The position numbers and the translations under genes are program-made. The notes beneath the pieces are model-generated. The model did not search any database. It was not told where the DNA came from and saw nothing but the letters and a program-made list of their open reading frames with translations. Source: Phyto melanocephala (taxonomy: Eukaryota; Arthropoda; Insecta; Diptera; Rhinophoridae). From it: a stretch of DNA of 64,000 bases. The stretch spans positions 139,502,223-139,566,222 of the forward strand of contig OW799233.1 of the NCBI GenBank assembly GCA_941918925.1, read 5' to 3'. This document shows positions 1-12,470 of this stretch, in pieces. Position 1 is the first letter of the stretch; every line of letters begins with the position of its first letter.

Positions 1-1084
1 AACTTTCGATAGTCATATGCACATACATGAATATATATGTGTATATATTTGTATATGTGTTTGTACATTGATGTCCTTGAGTGCCTTAGTACTTAAACTG
101 TTGTACTTGTGATATACTTACACACACATACACTTATATGCACATAAACATATTTTTAATATGTCATACACTTGTATTCACCAACCAATTCACATTCAAC
201 TGAAAAAAATCTACACAAAGCTACAAATAACAACAGACACATTCACATAAACTTTTATACTTATAAGGATATTCAAATGTTTATGATGCATTCGATTTGA
301 AATTTTTTTAATCTTATTTTAAGCTCGAATATGTTAAGCACATATATTTATTCTAACTTGATATTCATAAAGAGTTTTTGTTAATGAGAAATATTTTGTA
401 TATCTGTCTTTTAAACTTGTAAATGAGTGAGTGCTTTTGTATTTCATATGAAAATTTGTGGTGATTATTAAAATTATGAAATTGAGGTTTTAAAATTAGT
501 CAAAAGGAAACGGAAGAATTAAACACGCTTAGACATGCTCTTAAAGGTTTGCATATATATTTATTGTTAATACAAAAGCATTTTGGATATGAGTGCCTAT
601 TCAAAGAAAATCAAAAACATGCATAATAAAATTTAATTAAACATTTTTATTTTATTTCTAGATTGAGTGACCATAAAATATACTTTATTTCAAGGTTAAA
701 ATATTTTTTGATAAAAAATAATAGAAGGCAACTTTCAACATATTTTTAAGACTTTCGAATCACAAAAATTTCCAACATTATGTTATTATCCGTAATATTA
801 TAAATTTTGCGTAATATATCCTCGTTAATAATGAGGATCTTTTATTTAAGAATTGAATATTTTTAATTCTTTTTTATCTATACATTTTTCTTCAAAACTT
901 ATCTCTTCGATGGAAAATTGACTTTGTAGACAGATGCCGAGTTTTTGGGTTGAATATTAACTTTTTAAAATAAATATTTTATTATATGAGCGACAGAGAT
1001 CATTTAAATAATTTTTTTTTGTTTTGTTAAGTATGTTTGCTTATTAAATTAAAAAGTGCACAGGTACTCTTGGATCGAAATTTT
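1..1084. other. AT-rich non-coding DNA
   Basis: No open reading frame of note, RNA gene or inverted-repeat element is visible. The sequence has runs of A and T and short CA/TA-rich tracts in the first 160 bases. It ends where the first INE-1-like element begins. Confidence 0.6.
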
Positions 1085-2904
1085 TATACCCGCCACCAAA
1101 AAAATGGTGGAAGTATATTCATTTTTTCATTCCGTTTGTAACACATCGAAATATCCATTTTAGACCCCATTAAGTCTGAATCGGGGTTTGATTTTATGAC
1201 GATCTAGCTATGTCCATCCGTCTGTCCGTCTGTTGAAAACACGATAGAGGTCGCACTGAAAAAGCTAGGGGGCTCAAATTTTGCCAGAATCTTTCTTATA
1301 GACAAGGTTTATTTGGCATTGAAAATGGGCTAAATCAGAATTGAAAACGGGCTAAATCGGAATATTAGGAAGAGAGTTATAGTCCGTAAAGTAAGAGTAG
1401 GTCGAAAAAACCGTGTCCTTCGAATAAAATGGAATTGTGTCCAAACGCATTAACGTAGAGTCATGAAACTTCGAATAAATATTTCCTGAGTAAAAACAAT
1501 ATTTTTGCTTGAAAATTACCTAAATCTATGCATTTGCATTCTCGATCAGAATGTACGAAAATTTATACCGCACAGTGTATTTTTCGGTATGTTTAAAAAC
1601 AAAAACGTCATAAAAGCAACAAAATTAGATGTACGACTCTGAAATTTTGCAAACATGGCTTTTTGATCAAATGCTTTGTTTTAACGGAAAAAAAATGTGT
1701 AACGCCCACTTTTACGCCCACCTCCCATATAACGTTTTACCTTAAATTCATATAATTTCTCTACGAAAAAAGATTTTAGAATAATAAAGGACTATATTGA
1801 AACCTCTAAGTCGCATTCATTAGTAGAAACAACTTCAACACGCTTTCTTTAATGCCAACTTTCATTGAAAGGCTACAAAAACTTCGACACGCCTACTATT
1901 ACGACCAACTTTCTCGACACGCCTACTATTACGACCACTTTTCACATTATCTACTGTTAATGAAATTTAAAAGCTCATAAAACCGAAAAAATTGGAGGTA
2001 TGGTGATGAAATTTGCTGCATATTTCTTTATATTCAATAGTATTGTTATGCCAGAAAATTTAGGTGACACGACCACTTTAACGCCTACCTTCTATATAAC
2101 GGTTTATCTTATTTTCATATAATTCGTCTATAAATAAAGATTTTGGAATAATAAAGGACTGTAGTGAAACATCTTAGTTGCATTCATTAGTAGAAACAAC
2201 TTCAACACGCCTACTTTAACGCCCACTTTCATTGAAAGACTAAATTTCCGAAAACATTTTACTAGCATATCGAAGTTATACAAAGAAAGTGATACATATT
2301 TTAGTATTTTAGAGATAATTACATAGCGATTACTGTTAATAACAAACAAATACATTGTGTGCTATAAATTGGGTTATTTCCCGGGAGTTTGTGTTATTTA
2401 ATCTTCGCGATATCCCGGAATTATTTTTCGGGATCCCGGGAAATAAAATAGGTGGCTACGATTCGAAAGCAGATGTTTATATTGTTTATATTGCAATTGA
2501 ATTCTAATGATTATATTTTTGATCTCATAGCTAAAGTACCAGTATTTTTGTTTTTTTGTGCTCATATTTGATCTCATATCTAGAGAATAATATTTTTTTC
2601 AATAAAAAATATTTTTACTCAATTTATATTTTAAACTCAAGTTTGTTTATTGATTTTTATAGTTTTTAAATTTTTGTTTACATTATAAACTATTTTATGC
2701 TTTTTAATCAAATGATTTTTTTAAATTAAAAACAAATTTACTTTATATTTGTTTTGCGGCGGGATCCTGGGATATTAAAAAATAAATCTCTCATTTCCGG
2801 GAAACAAAAATTTTCGGGAAAAAAACCCTAGCTACAAAAGAACGGAGAACTGGTGGTGGGTATAAAAGATTCAGCAGAGCCGAATACAGTGCTCTTACTT
2901 GTTT
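1085..2904 (+). mobile_element. INE-1/DINE-1-like non-autonomous Helentron, copy A1
   Basis: The 5' end reads TATACCCGCCACCA, followed at once by a short CCACCA/TGGTGG hairpin. The 3' end carries the complementary GGTGGTGGGTATAAAA, a stem-loop with arms around ATTC(A)GC..GCCGAAT, and a terminal GCTCTTACTTGTTTT. This order (5' sub-terminal repeat, body, 3' sub-terminal repeat, stem-loop, TTGTTTT end) is the known layout of Drosophila INE-1 and related Helentron-derived elements, which need replication proteins supplied in trans. The body contains a (GTCC)-type microsatellite near 1210 and about one and a half units of the 288-bp repeat (ACGCCCACTTTTACGCCCAC at 1706). It has no coding capacity. 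This copy lacks the mariner-type passenger found in later copies, and 2279-2280 is the matching empty TA site. A 462-bp hAT-like insertion lies near the 3' end. Confidence 0.75.
2369..2830. mobile_element. hAT-like non-autonomous insertion nested in A1
   Basis: The ends are imperfect inverted repeats (TTGGGTTATTTCCCGGGAG at the left; TAGGGTTTTTTTCCCG read inward from the right). They are flanked by GCTATAAA (2361-2368) and GCTACAAA (2831-2838), an 8-bp direct repeat with one mismatch, as expected for hAT transposition. The interior is AT-rich with repeated CCCGGGAT-type motifs and no transposase. The same insertion, truncated, occurs at 28957-29372. Confidence 0.55.
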
Positions 2905-4479
2905 TATTATAATATTGATGAGATCCGATAATTAGGTGCAACTAAAGTAATCTTGCAGTGTATGATTTCGCTCTTATTTTAAATACTAAGCTACTTGTAT
3001 TATCATTTTAATAACATCCAAACAATATGTATGTCTTTTGTAGAATTTGTTTTAAAACTGGTATTTTAGATGCCATTGCATTAAATTTTTGTGTGGATGA
3101 TTATTTGTGTGAAATTAGAATCACTAAAAACTACAATTTCGTAAAAAAATAAGAGTTAGGGCCTTTCTCTACTTGTGAGCATCGATATACTTAGTCTAAA
3201 AAATTTGTGGAGGACCATGATTAATTCGTGTAGCAATTTGTAATAACAAACTTAAACTACTTTGTTAAGGTTTTGATGATATTTTTTTTTGTTTATTTTT
3301 ATTTATTGTTTCTTCAAATGTCTAAAAAACTTATTTTGCTTAATTTAGGCACAGTCACGTTTAAGTTATATAAAATTTTTTAACATGTCATCAAATAGAA
3401 ATTACACAAATATTAAATGGGAGGTTTATAAAATATGTTGTACTTTTTTACACATTTTCACAAATAAGATACATAAAAATTTACTTATTCAATTACTTTT
3501 AAACATTTTGCTTTTTAATTCTTTAAAATATTAAAGCCTTTGTCTCCATACGCAACGAAATTTACCATAACATCTAGTACATGCTACTTTTACACGCGAC
3601 TAGTTACATTCACATTAAAAAAAAATCACTCAAAATAGGTACAACAAATACATAAAAATAAATATTTTTTTAAATTTTTATTTTTTTCATACGTACACAA
3701 TTACACAGAAAATAATAACTGCAAAAACATGACAAGTGTTGCGAGGGAGAAAGAGAAAAAACAAAAGGAAAACTGATATAGTTTTTTGACAAGAATGGTT
3801 TAAAGTTTAAACACACAACACCCACAAATTGCAAATTTTACATGACCATCATTGTAACAGCAGACCAACGTCAACAAATACAAAATACAGTTTAAATGAA
3901 CGTATGAATTTATTTATCCATGAATCCATGCAGACCATAAAATCAACCAGCAAATGCTAAATGCGACAAAAGTATGATGAGATGTACTTTGCAGTTCGCT
4001 CGTTTGTTTGTTTGGTTGATTGTCCAGCATGTCTACCGATTTATGTTAGGAACACAACCGCGACGAATAAAGAATTATTGGTCACGAATATATACATGTC
4101 ATAAAAGGAAATCATATATAAATGTATGAAAACATACACACACAATCATGTCATCGCGAAAAATTCTTTATACCCAGTGAACTCTGTAATTGATTTATAT
4201 TTATTCAGAGCATACTTAACAACGAACAGCTGATCAGTTTCGTTTACCCTGTTTATAAATGAGTAAAAGCGAATATCGTAGTTCGTTCCAGTTGTGTTCC
4301 TACCATTTTTTGTGCTAGCAGTGAAGCTGGCTCCCTTGTTTAAATATCTGTAATGAATGTATTCTTGTTAATATACGCTGCAGTATGTATTCATATATTT
4401 ATGAATAGTTCTGTGCAATTTAATAGCAGTACATTTCATGTTATACGCCATTTTTCCTTATTATTTTCGACGCCATCCT
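2905..4479. other. AT-rich non-coding DNA
   Basis: No gene, element end or long repeat is recognised. Likely host intergenic or intronic sequence. Homopolymer A and T runs are frequent (for example 3280-3300 and 3660-3690). Confidence 0.5.
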
Positions 4480-5200
4480 CGATTTTGAATTTTTACGTAG
4501 TTATCTGAATTCTACTAGTCAAGCCTTTTCATTTGATATCCATATTGATGGGGTTAAAACAATTTGTTCCTCCATTTTGTTTTAGACGCTATCTTGGATT
4601 TTAAATTTTTTAATATTTTACTGTTTTCTACTGGTTAAGCCTTTGTATTTGATTCCAATATTGAGGGGGTTCAAGAAGTTACATTTTAAAATACCAGATT
4701 AAATTCATATATAAATTTATTGTCCACCATTATGTACTAATGGCCAACACGAATTTTAATATTTTTATAGTACTTATATTGCGCTAGTCAAGTCCTTTCA
4801 CATGATACCAACATTGACTCACTTGGTTGTCTAGAAGCTGAAAAAATTAATTTTAGTTTGTAAACTTTTAGAGTATATATTTTTCAACAAAAAATTTTCC
4901 CTATAACTTTACCGATTAGAGCACGCCTTATCCAAAATTTTTCACGAATATCTCTAGAGACATATTATATCTACAAATAGTTGTAAAGGTACCTATAAAT
5001 TATTCTATGGCTGAAAAATTTTTATTTTGGGTGGTAAAAATATGGGAAAAAACAGTCGTGTTTATTTGCTCATATCTCAGAAAGTTATGAAGCGATTGTG
5101 CTGAATTTCAATAGCAATTCATTCCGGGATATTTCCAAAAGATTGATACCATACACAGATATGAGGAACATATGGAAAACGTTACACAAGTAAATTGGAA
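4480..5200 (-). repeat. Degraded INE-1-like element, family B fragment
   Basis: The stretch 5065-5170 (TCATATCTCAGAAAGTTA, then TTTCAATAGC and ATATTTCCAAAAGATTGATA) is closely matched at 60666-60770 inside a bounded family-B element. Its reverse complement has weaker counterparts at 12090-12260. The neighbouring 4560-4860 repeats the phrase GTCAAGCC..TTGATACCAA..TTGAGGGGGTT three times, and this is also seen near 42690. No clean ends survive, so the limits are approximate. Confidence 0.45.
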
Positions 5201-5996
5201 TTTTGTTAAAGACTTACTAAATAAAATTGAATATGTTGGAAACTAAAAACAAAAAGGTCGGTGCTATCTGTCGTATGAGCACAATAACGAAAATATTTTC
5301 TGATTATATTATCTCAATGTAAGATTTTGAAATGTTTCCCTTCGGATATGCTTAATCGTAGTTGTATGGTGATTGTTGCGTTATTAACAAAACACAGCTA
5401 AATTACTGTGAAATAGTGATCAAATAAAAAAATTGTTATGTATTTTTTCGTTGAAGATTTTTAAGAATGAAAAATATATAAATAAAAACGCCATAGAAAA
5501 AAGTCTTGTGATCTGTTAATATTGTTACGATTACAAAAATTTACTTTTGCCGTATTTGTCTTGTCGTTTGAGATGTACGAACCTCAATTTAGATGTTGGG
5601 CTATTATGTTTCTGGATTCTACAAAATACAATATTTATGAGGACAATCCTTTCTGCCATTGTGAGTCATATAGTAGAACTAGCTGATCTTCATTAAAAAT
5701 CTTAGTGAGCTATGACCTGATTGAATTTAGTATAATTTTTTCACTGATCCAGTTCAGTCGGCCAAGTACGAATGCTATGCACTTATTTGAAATCTCTTTG
5801 CCCTCCAGCACAATTTTCATCGTGTTCATATGTTGCTGTAAGCTTTATATAAAATTTAAAATTTCGCATGTGCTTAAAAGTATGCCAATAGAAATGTTTT
5901 TATGTACCAACAAGTTACTTCTGTATTAAGGCGGGCCAGTCACCCCCTAGAATCAAAGATATGTCAATGAAGTTTCTAAAATAGAAACAAAAAAAA
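5201..5996. other. AT-rich non-coding DNA
   Basis: Nothing recognisable. The only reading frame of any length (74 codons at 5705) has no family resemblance I can see and is treated as chance. Confidence 0.5.
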
Positions 5997-6218
5997 TTGT
6001 GGCACGCCCCAAAATACAGTCAAAAAAGATGCCAAAAATTTTACATTATTAACGATCTAAGATATCATAAATGACATCGTAAATTTGACGTTAGAGTAAA
6101 AAGTCACCCAGAACAAAAATCAAGCCATGAACAACTATATGTGATATGATGAGATTGGACTTTATATGGTGGCGCCATATATAAAAAACAAAAAGTGCTG
6201 TATTTTGGGGCGTGGCAA
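5997..6218. repeat. MITE-like inverted-repeat element, 222 bp
   Basis: The left arm GGCACGCCCCAAAATACAG (6001-6019) and the right arm CTGTATTTTGGGGCGTGGC (6198-6216) are perfect reverse complements of 19 bp, separated by about 180 bp. The arms are flanked by A/T-rich runs, so a target duplication cannot be defined. There is no coding capacity, and no second copy was noticed in the window. Confidence 0.55.
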
Positions 6219-6871
6219 AAAAAAAACAGCAAACAATTGTCCGAGGCCTTCAGCCACTGTCAGGCTATGTTAGAGACACGGCCATTAAGTTTAACGTAGA
6301 ATACGCCATCCGATAAGACAGAAAACATATATAACAATAAATGATAAATAATATAAGCGAATGATTTTATTTATTTGATAGTTACTGCTGTCAAGCAGCA
6401 TTGTTATTTTGCTTACTTGGCAGCACTTTCATTTAACATAAAAATGTATGAATTAGTTTTTTCATATATTTTTTATAATTATATATCCATGTTAAATTCA
6501 AATTCACGTTTAACATTTTGTTTCACTTAAATACATAAGCAAATATACGAAATTTTAATATTTCATCAATCAAAACAACAGCCGAAGGTTTGTGTCCACA
6601 CTGAAACAGCAGCATAGTTTGTGTTCACGCTACAAACTCAAACACTCAACCAAACACCAAACATATGTTTGAGTGTATGAGTTTAAACAATTTTCATTTG
6701 AGAAATTTAAATATTATGAAGATATCACCCAATATGAAATGTATATCAAACGAAAGATAACATCTTCATTTACCTACAAAAAAATTTTTAAAAAAAGTTA
6801 TCTCGCCGTTTCCTCATAATCAATGAAATAAAGATTACAACAATAACAATCTGACATTACTCTCTATACCG
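6219..6871. other. AT-rich non-coding DNA with one hairpin
   Basis: No gene is seen. A local hairpin lies at 6634-6684, where AAACTCA-AACACTCAA pairs with TTGAGTGT-ATGAGTTT. This may be a relic of a small inverted-repeat element. Confidence 0.4.
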
Positions 6872-7721
6872 TAAAGCTCTGTACAGACGGTTGTTAGATC
6901 TGACATAATTGCTTTACCTAACCATATGCTAACAATGGAATGACAATGAAGAATTTCTTTCATAAGGTAAATTGTCAGTTCAGACAGTTGTCAGACTTTC
7001 ATCAAAAAAGCTAACAATTTCATTGGCAGACATTGTTCTAACAATAACTTTATCTGGCGATGTTGTCCGGCAAAAAATTTTAAGTTTAGACGGTTGTCAG
7101 ATGACGATAAACAAAAAATTGTTAGATGAGTTGTCAGAATTGCTTTGGTCTTGTTGTTTTTTACAATTTGAGATTTCTATGGCGTCTGGGAATCTGAAAT
7201 CTTCCAATGATTTTAAAAATGGAATACTTTGTACCGCCCTCTTTAAATTCACAATAATTTTTTTTATTAATTATCATTTTATTCTCCAATTATTGACACA
7301 AAACTAAAAAAAACAAGAAACATACAAGAAAATTAATAATTTTGTTTTGCAAAACAGCTGTTGCATTGAAATAACCTTTTAAAGTGATGCCATATGAAAA
7401 AACATACTTATAATTCCTACGTTTCTAAAAAATTCTCCCAAACATGTTCTAGTACACAAAATAAAGAAACTGACAAATAGATTAAAGAACATTATGTATA
7501 ACCTATAAATTCAAGATGGCCGCCAACAAAATAGCGGACAGATCTGTATATATGAGAAAATTTTTGTAATGAACACCACCCTTAATAGTGTTGTTATCTA
7601 ATGAAAGGGCTTGAAAATTCTTGATCTAAGATGGCGTACAAAACAAAATGGCGAATTACATATTTTTTCCAACCCTACTGCAAAATGACGTACAACAGTA
7701 TAAGCCAATCCTATATTAAGC

Positions 7722-8094
7722 ATATGTGACAGCGCATAGAGAAAGGGACCTAAGGGTAAAAACAGGTTTTGTTCAGAAGAGCCATTTTGAAGATTAAATG
7801 ATTTTTTTAAATTGTTCATAAGAGAAAAAAAATTTGTTGTAGTTCGTAAAATCAGGTTATTTTGTTAATTTAGTAGTGGAAAAAATTAAAATAAATAAAT
7901 TTTACCGTTACGTCCCTTTCTATTTGCGCTTAGAACCGTCGACTTCACTTTTATAAAACGCGCATATCTCTGGGAGGGAACACTTTTGGGGCAAGGGATA
8001 GGTCTTATTCGATGCTCAGATGTTGTCCACGTAAAAAAAAAGTGAAAATTGTTTTTTTTTTTACCCTTAGGTCCCTTTATGCGCTGTCACATAT
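7722..8094. mobile_element. MITE-like element, 373 bp, inserted in the 6872-8747 element
   Basis: The left arm starts ATATGTGACAGCGCATA and continues AAGGGACCTAAGGGTAAAAA after a four-base insertion. The right arm is its reverse complement (TTTTTACCCTTAGGTCCCTT, then TATGCGCTGTCACATAT). The arms are about 37 bp with one small indel. There is no coding capacity. Flanking bases are A/T-only, which would suit a TA target but is not diagnostic. Confidence 0.6.
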
Positions 8095-8284
8095 AAAAAT
8101 TCATATATGTAAGTATGTATGTATGTAGAAGTTCACGATTATATAGTATATGTATGTATAGATGTCTTTGATTATAGTATGTAGATGTATGTATATTTTT
8201 TTTGCTTTTAGTTTTTCTTTGTAAATTAGGATTAAGTTATTTTTGCAGAATTTAAGCGAGTGCCTAAAAACAAAACAAATGCTG

Positions 8285-8337
8285 GTGAAGTGTATATTAG
8301 ATTCGGCACAGTCGAATATAACGCTCTTAGTTGTTTT
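8285..8337 (+). repeat. 3' end of an INE-1-like element (family B)
   Basis: GTGAAGTGTATATTAGATTCGGCACAGTCGAATATAACGCTC.. ends in TTAGTTGTTTTT. The ATTCGGC..GTCGAAT stem-loop and the TTGTTTT terminus match the other INE-1-like 3' ends in the window. No matching 5' end was located nearby, so this is a fragment. Confidence 0.5.
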
Positions 8338-8747
8338 TATTTATATGTTTTATTTGAACATATTTAAGTAACAATATAGAAAGTACAAAAAAATTCCTAG
8401 AAACAGCATTCTATTCAACAATACTAAAAGCAAAATTTTATACATCTGACATCACTGACTTGTATGACAATGACGCCATTGTCAAATGCACAAAACTTGT
8501 ACATCTGCCAATTTAAAATTATATAACAATATGTGTCAAAGTTCTGAGAATAGCGACAAAGGGTGTTCAGACAATTGTCATATATCTGACAATATTGTTG
8601 CCAGGTTACCGCCTGTCAATGGTCTGACAATGATTTTTCACCCAACATTGTTAGGCAAAAATTGCCAGTTCACACGGTTGTAAGGCATTTATTACCAATT
8701 TTTCAGGCAATATTGTACGATCTGACAACCGTGTGTACAAAGCTTAA

Positions 8748-9230
8748 GGTAAGACGTAAATTTTTTTCCTGTTTTAGAAATTTCATCACTTTTAGTTTTT
8801 CGCTAATCTTGCCTTTTTAATACAAAATTTGTTATTTTCGATAAAGAATTATACGATAAGTAAACAAAAAAATGTTTTTTAAAAAAAAAATTCAAAAAAA
8901 AAACAAAAATTTTACATCAAAAAATTTCTGGGCTACAAAATTTGCATTGTTTTTGTGTGAGCAAATATTTGTATGACAACGTCAACAGCCAACTGAAAAA
9001 ATAAGAAAACAATTTTTAACCAACAAATGTTTCATTTTATTCAAAATTTTGGAAAACATCTTTTAATTTTTTTTAATTACAGAATTTGGGTATGCTTGTC
9101 GTTCTCGGCAATGCAATCAAAAATAGTCTTCAATACTTATTCGGTTTACACTGCAAGGCTTTGAATATATGGGATAATTGGATAATTTCAGTATTCATTA
9201 TATCAAGGCGAATTAAATAAAGACTATAAT
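8748..9230. other. AT-rich non-coding DNA
   Basis: Nothing recognised. There is a long A-rich tract at 8860-8930. Confidence 0.5.
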
Positions 9231-9516
9231 CACGGCATGTTTTTTACATCTGACTTTAAAATTTGTGAGACATATGTAAATCTACATGTCTGTCAAAATT
9301 GTACTTTTACGCTGACTGCTTTGCAGCAGCAGAGATTTCTGCCTACGGCTGATGTCACATGTTTTGACAGAAGAAAATAGAGCGCACTCTAATTAAAATT
9401 TTGTCAGATGTCTCAACACATGGTTTTTTACAGAAGTAATGTTTTAAAGGTAACACACGACATGTTTGTATTAGCAGTGGAGAACTTGACAAGACAAATG
9501 TAAAAAACATGCCGTG
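9231..9516. repeat. MITE-like inverted-repeat element, 286 bp
   Basis: CACGGCATGTTTTTTACAT at the left is the exact reverse complement of ATGTAAAAAACATGCCGTG at the right (19 bp). Flanks are ATAAT at the left and TATTA at the right. Internal ACATGT- and TGTCAAAA-type motifs are also in inverted arrangement. There is no coding capacity. Confidence 0.6.
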
Positions 9517-9526
9517 TATTAGCTCC

Positions 9527-9692
9527 TTAAGGTGAACTCGTCGCTAAAACAACTACAAAGTGAAAAAATACAAACGTGTATTTTGTTAGTGTAAAACAAA
9601 ACGATATGTCAAAAATACACTAAAATTTGACAAGTGGTCCCTACAAGTAGGCAGCAGCTGATGATCAGCTGATCTAATAAGTTCACCTTTAA
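9527..9692. mobile_element. Small TTAA-flanked MITE
   Basis: TTAA followed by GGTGAACT at the left mirrors AGTTCACCT followed by TTAA at the right. A TTAA target duplication is typical of piggyBac-mobilised elements. The interior includes GCAGCTGATGATCAGCTGAT. It begins only ten bases after the previous inverted-repeat element. Confidence 0.5.
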
Positions 9693-9935
9693 ATAAATTG
9701 AATTTTTTTTGTTAGAAAATTTTCAAGAACTTTTAGTTAATTAGATTTTTTTGAATATTTTTATTATTAAAAATACATTTTCTTAAAAATCTAAAAATGT
9801 ATATATTTGTGTTTGTTAGTATTTTGTTAGTATAACAGATATTATGTCGTTCTAGTAATTTCTTATAAATACTCTGTAAACGAATATTTTATAGTTTAAA
9901 ACTACAAAAATTAAAGATTTTTTTTAAATTGTTAT

Positions 9936-10495
9936 AACAAGTAAGAGCACTATATTCGGGTGTGCCGAATCTATTATACCCATCACCATATTTATTTTCC
10001 GTTAAAACAAAGCCTTTGTAAGTTTTATTACGTTTTAAATTTTGAATATACCGAAAAATACATTTTGATCTATAACTCCTTTACTAATGCATAGATTTGA
10101 GCAGTTTTCAAGGAAGAAAATTTTTTACTTCGGAAATATACATTCGAAACTTCATAGCTCTACGTTTAGACGCAATTCTATTTTATTCGGTGATTGAAGG
10201 ACATGGTTTTTTTTAACCTTATCTTGCATTCCGTTTCCGATTTAGCATATTTTAATTACCAAACAAGCCTTGTATATAAGAAATATTTTGGCAAAATTTT
10301 AGCCCCCTAGCTTTTTCGGTCCGACTCCTATCGTATTTTCAACAGGCGGCCAGACGGACGGACATATATGGATCTAAATAAAATGAATCCCCAAATCGAA
10401 TATATATACTTAATGGGGTCTAAAATGAATATTTAGATGTGTTACAAACGAAATGACAAAATGAATATTTATACCCCCACCATTTTTTTGGAGTA
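9936..10495 (-). mobile_element. INE-1-like element, copy A2 (short)
   Basis: Read on the + strand it starts AACAAGTAAGAGCAC, then the stem-loop ATTCGGG..GCCGAAT and TATACCCATCACCAT. It ends at CCACCATTTTTTTGG (10477-10491), the 5' hairpin of the family. The usual final GTGGCGGGTATA is eroded. The body keeps only the 5' part (GACGGACGGACATA at 10354-10367) and has no 288-bp repeat array, so this is an internally deleted copy. Confidence 0.65.
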
Positions 10496-10514
10496 AAAAT
10501 TTCTCAAATCAGAG

Positions 10515-11560
10515 CACTATGTAAAATTTACGAAAATTTACCTCGCACAGGTATTTATTCTATATAAAACTTAAAAACTCATCAAATCGGCAGAATTATA
10601 TGTACCATTCTAAACTTTTTTAAATAAAACTTTTAGATAAATATTATTGTTACTTCTTTAACGCCCACCTTCCATGTAACGATTGTCATACTTTTATATA
10701 ATTTCTCTATAATGATTTTGAAAAACTAATCATCGCCGCGTGTTCATATCTACTTAGAAGTTATTATCAAAAATCACCTTGATACGCCTATTTTCACGAC
10801 CTTATCTCACATATATGATAATCTTAGTAAAATAGCACATAAAACCGATAGCAATAGAAGAACCATGATGGAAATTTGGAAGATCGGCTTTCTTATTTCT
10901 ATAAAGTATTATCTTAATTAAATACATTAGCATAAATTACTTTCACAAGTCTGCTTTGACCCCTACTAAATACACAAACGTCTACTGATACAATTTAAAA
11001 GCTAATTAAAGCAACAAAATTATATTTAAAATGCTGAATTATTGTAAATACTACATTTTGGTTCATATAATAGTAACACCAAAAAATTAATGTAGCACGC
11101 TGACTTTAAAGCTAATATTTATCCCATTTAATGCTTTCAGACTGGTTATCTGTTCAATATTTGCGAACGATTCCTAAACTCCATATAAGAAAATTCGTAA
11201 GAATGAGTTATGGAAAAATGTTACCTAATCCGTACTTTATTAATAATTCAAAAACATACGAGATGTTTCTGTCAACACTCCATCAATATTTTATATTTAA
11301 TAATTTGAACAATATTTATTTCATACAAAATACAAAGTAAGAGCTGATACATTACCTTTTGTTTTCTCAATTTGATAATTATTTTTTTGTGTCAAATGTT
11401 TCTCGTGAAATAACTAAACTTGCTCAGCATATTTAAGTCGATGAATAAACACTTTATATTGCAATATCTTAATTAAATTCATTTGCAGAAATTACTTTAA
11501 TTAACTTTTAAATTACTTTATCGCCCACTCCTCAAATAATAATGGAATTTGAAAGCTTAT
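10515..11560 (+). repeat. Highly degraded INE-1-like element, family A body
   Basis: Segments match the family A body in order: a CCGCACAGTGTATTT-like stretch near 10545, TTAACGCCCACCTTCCATGTA at 10659, ATAATTTCTCTATAA at 10698, and GCCCACTCCTCAAATAAT at 11523. Many indels make it one of the oldest copies. The reading frames at 11131 and 11513 are chance frames inside it. Confidence 0.45.
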
Positions 11561-11856
11561 AAAGATAGCATCATTATTCGTACGGCACTGATATAAGGTG
11601 AATAAAGTTTTTTGATCAGTATTAGTAATATGTAACCATCCTCTTACCAGATAAGCCTTATACCTGGATGCATATTTTATCTGTACTTGGATGTAATACT
11701 TAAAATAAATCAATGAATTATATGTGTAACATGCCCACTTACTAAAATTTTCCTGGTATGATTGTGTCAATTTAGTAGAACTTGCAACTCAACTTGCAAC
11801 AGAAATTTACAAATACAACAAAATGCTATGATTCAAAAGTGCGTACAATATATATT

Positions 11857-12470
11857 ATTATACCCTTCACACGACAGTGTAAAATGGTATACATATATAG
11901 GTTTGTCATTCTGTGTGAAATTTCTACAATATTTATTTCCGACCCCATAAAGTATTTATTTTCTGAAAGCTTATGTCCGTCTGTCTGTGTGTATGTTGAA
12001 ATCAACTTTTTGAAGTCCCCAGAGATCGCCAAGACTCGTGTAAGATATAAATATAATCGGGAGCAGATTGGTATTAGAAATCAGCATAATTGCTTAATTT
12101 TTATCTGAGATATGAGCAAATATACACGACTTTCTTTGTTTTTTCGCTTGTTTTTACCTCAAAAATTAATTCATAAAATTGGTATGCCTCTGGAGATACT
12201 CATGAAAAATTTTGGACAAATTAGTTACTAATCGGCAAAATTATAGACAAAACTGTATTGAAAAAATATATATGTTTTTATAAAAAATTTACAAACAAAA
12301 ATAGATATTATTCAGTGTCTATATAACCAAGAGATCCAAAATGGGTATCTACTGAGAGGGCTTGAGTATTAAAATAAAGTTAGATATGAAAAGAAAAAAA
12401 ATTAATATGACACTCTAGAAGGGTAATATCAGATTTGGCAAGGCCGAATATAGCGCCCTTACTTGTTTTT
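11857..12470 (+). mobile_element. INE-1-like element, family B, copy B2
   Basis: It begins TATACCCTTCACACGACAGTG and ends GAAGGGTAATATCAGATTT followed by a GGC..GCC stem-loop and CCCTTACTTGTTTTT. The TATACCCTTC/GAAGGGTA sub-terminal pair is nearer to classical Drosophila INE-1 than family A is. The body, including TGTCCGTCTGTCTGTGTG at 11972, is distinct from family A and lacks the 288-bp array. No coding capacity is apparent. Confidence 0.7.

Larger units (their letters stand above)
6872..8747. mobile_element. TIR element of unknown superfamily with TTGTCAGA-type internal repeats
   Basis: The left end (TAAAGCTCTGTACAGACGGT and onward TGTTAGATCTGACA) matches the reverse complement of the right end (TTAAGCTTTGTACACACGGT and onward TGTCAGATCGTACA), giving imperfect inverted repeats of about 34 bp. 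Both sub-terminal regions (6960-7140 and 8450-8720) are packed with short TTGTCAGA/TCTGACAA motifs in both orientations, as in foldback-type elements. Neither 6972-7307 nor 8486-8683 reads as a known protein. The element is interrupted by a 373-bp MITE and by an INE-1-like 3' end. A target duplication is not clear. Confidence 0.5.

Noticed and set aside
11782..12108. 108-codon frame at 11782-12108
   Set aside because: It crosses the 5' boundary of INE-1-like copy B2 and overlaps frames on both strands. No protein motif is present.
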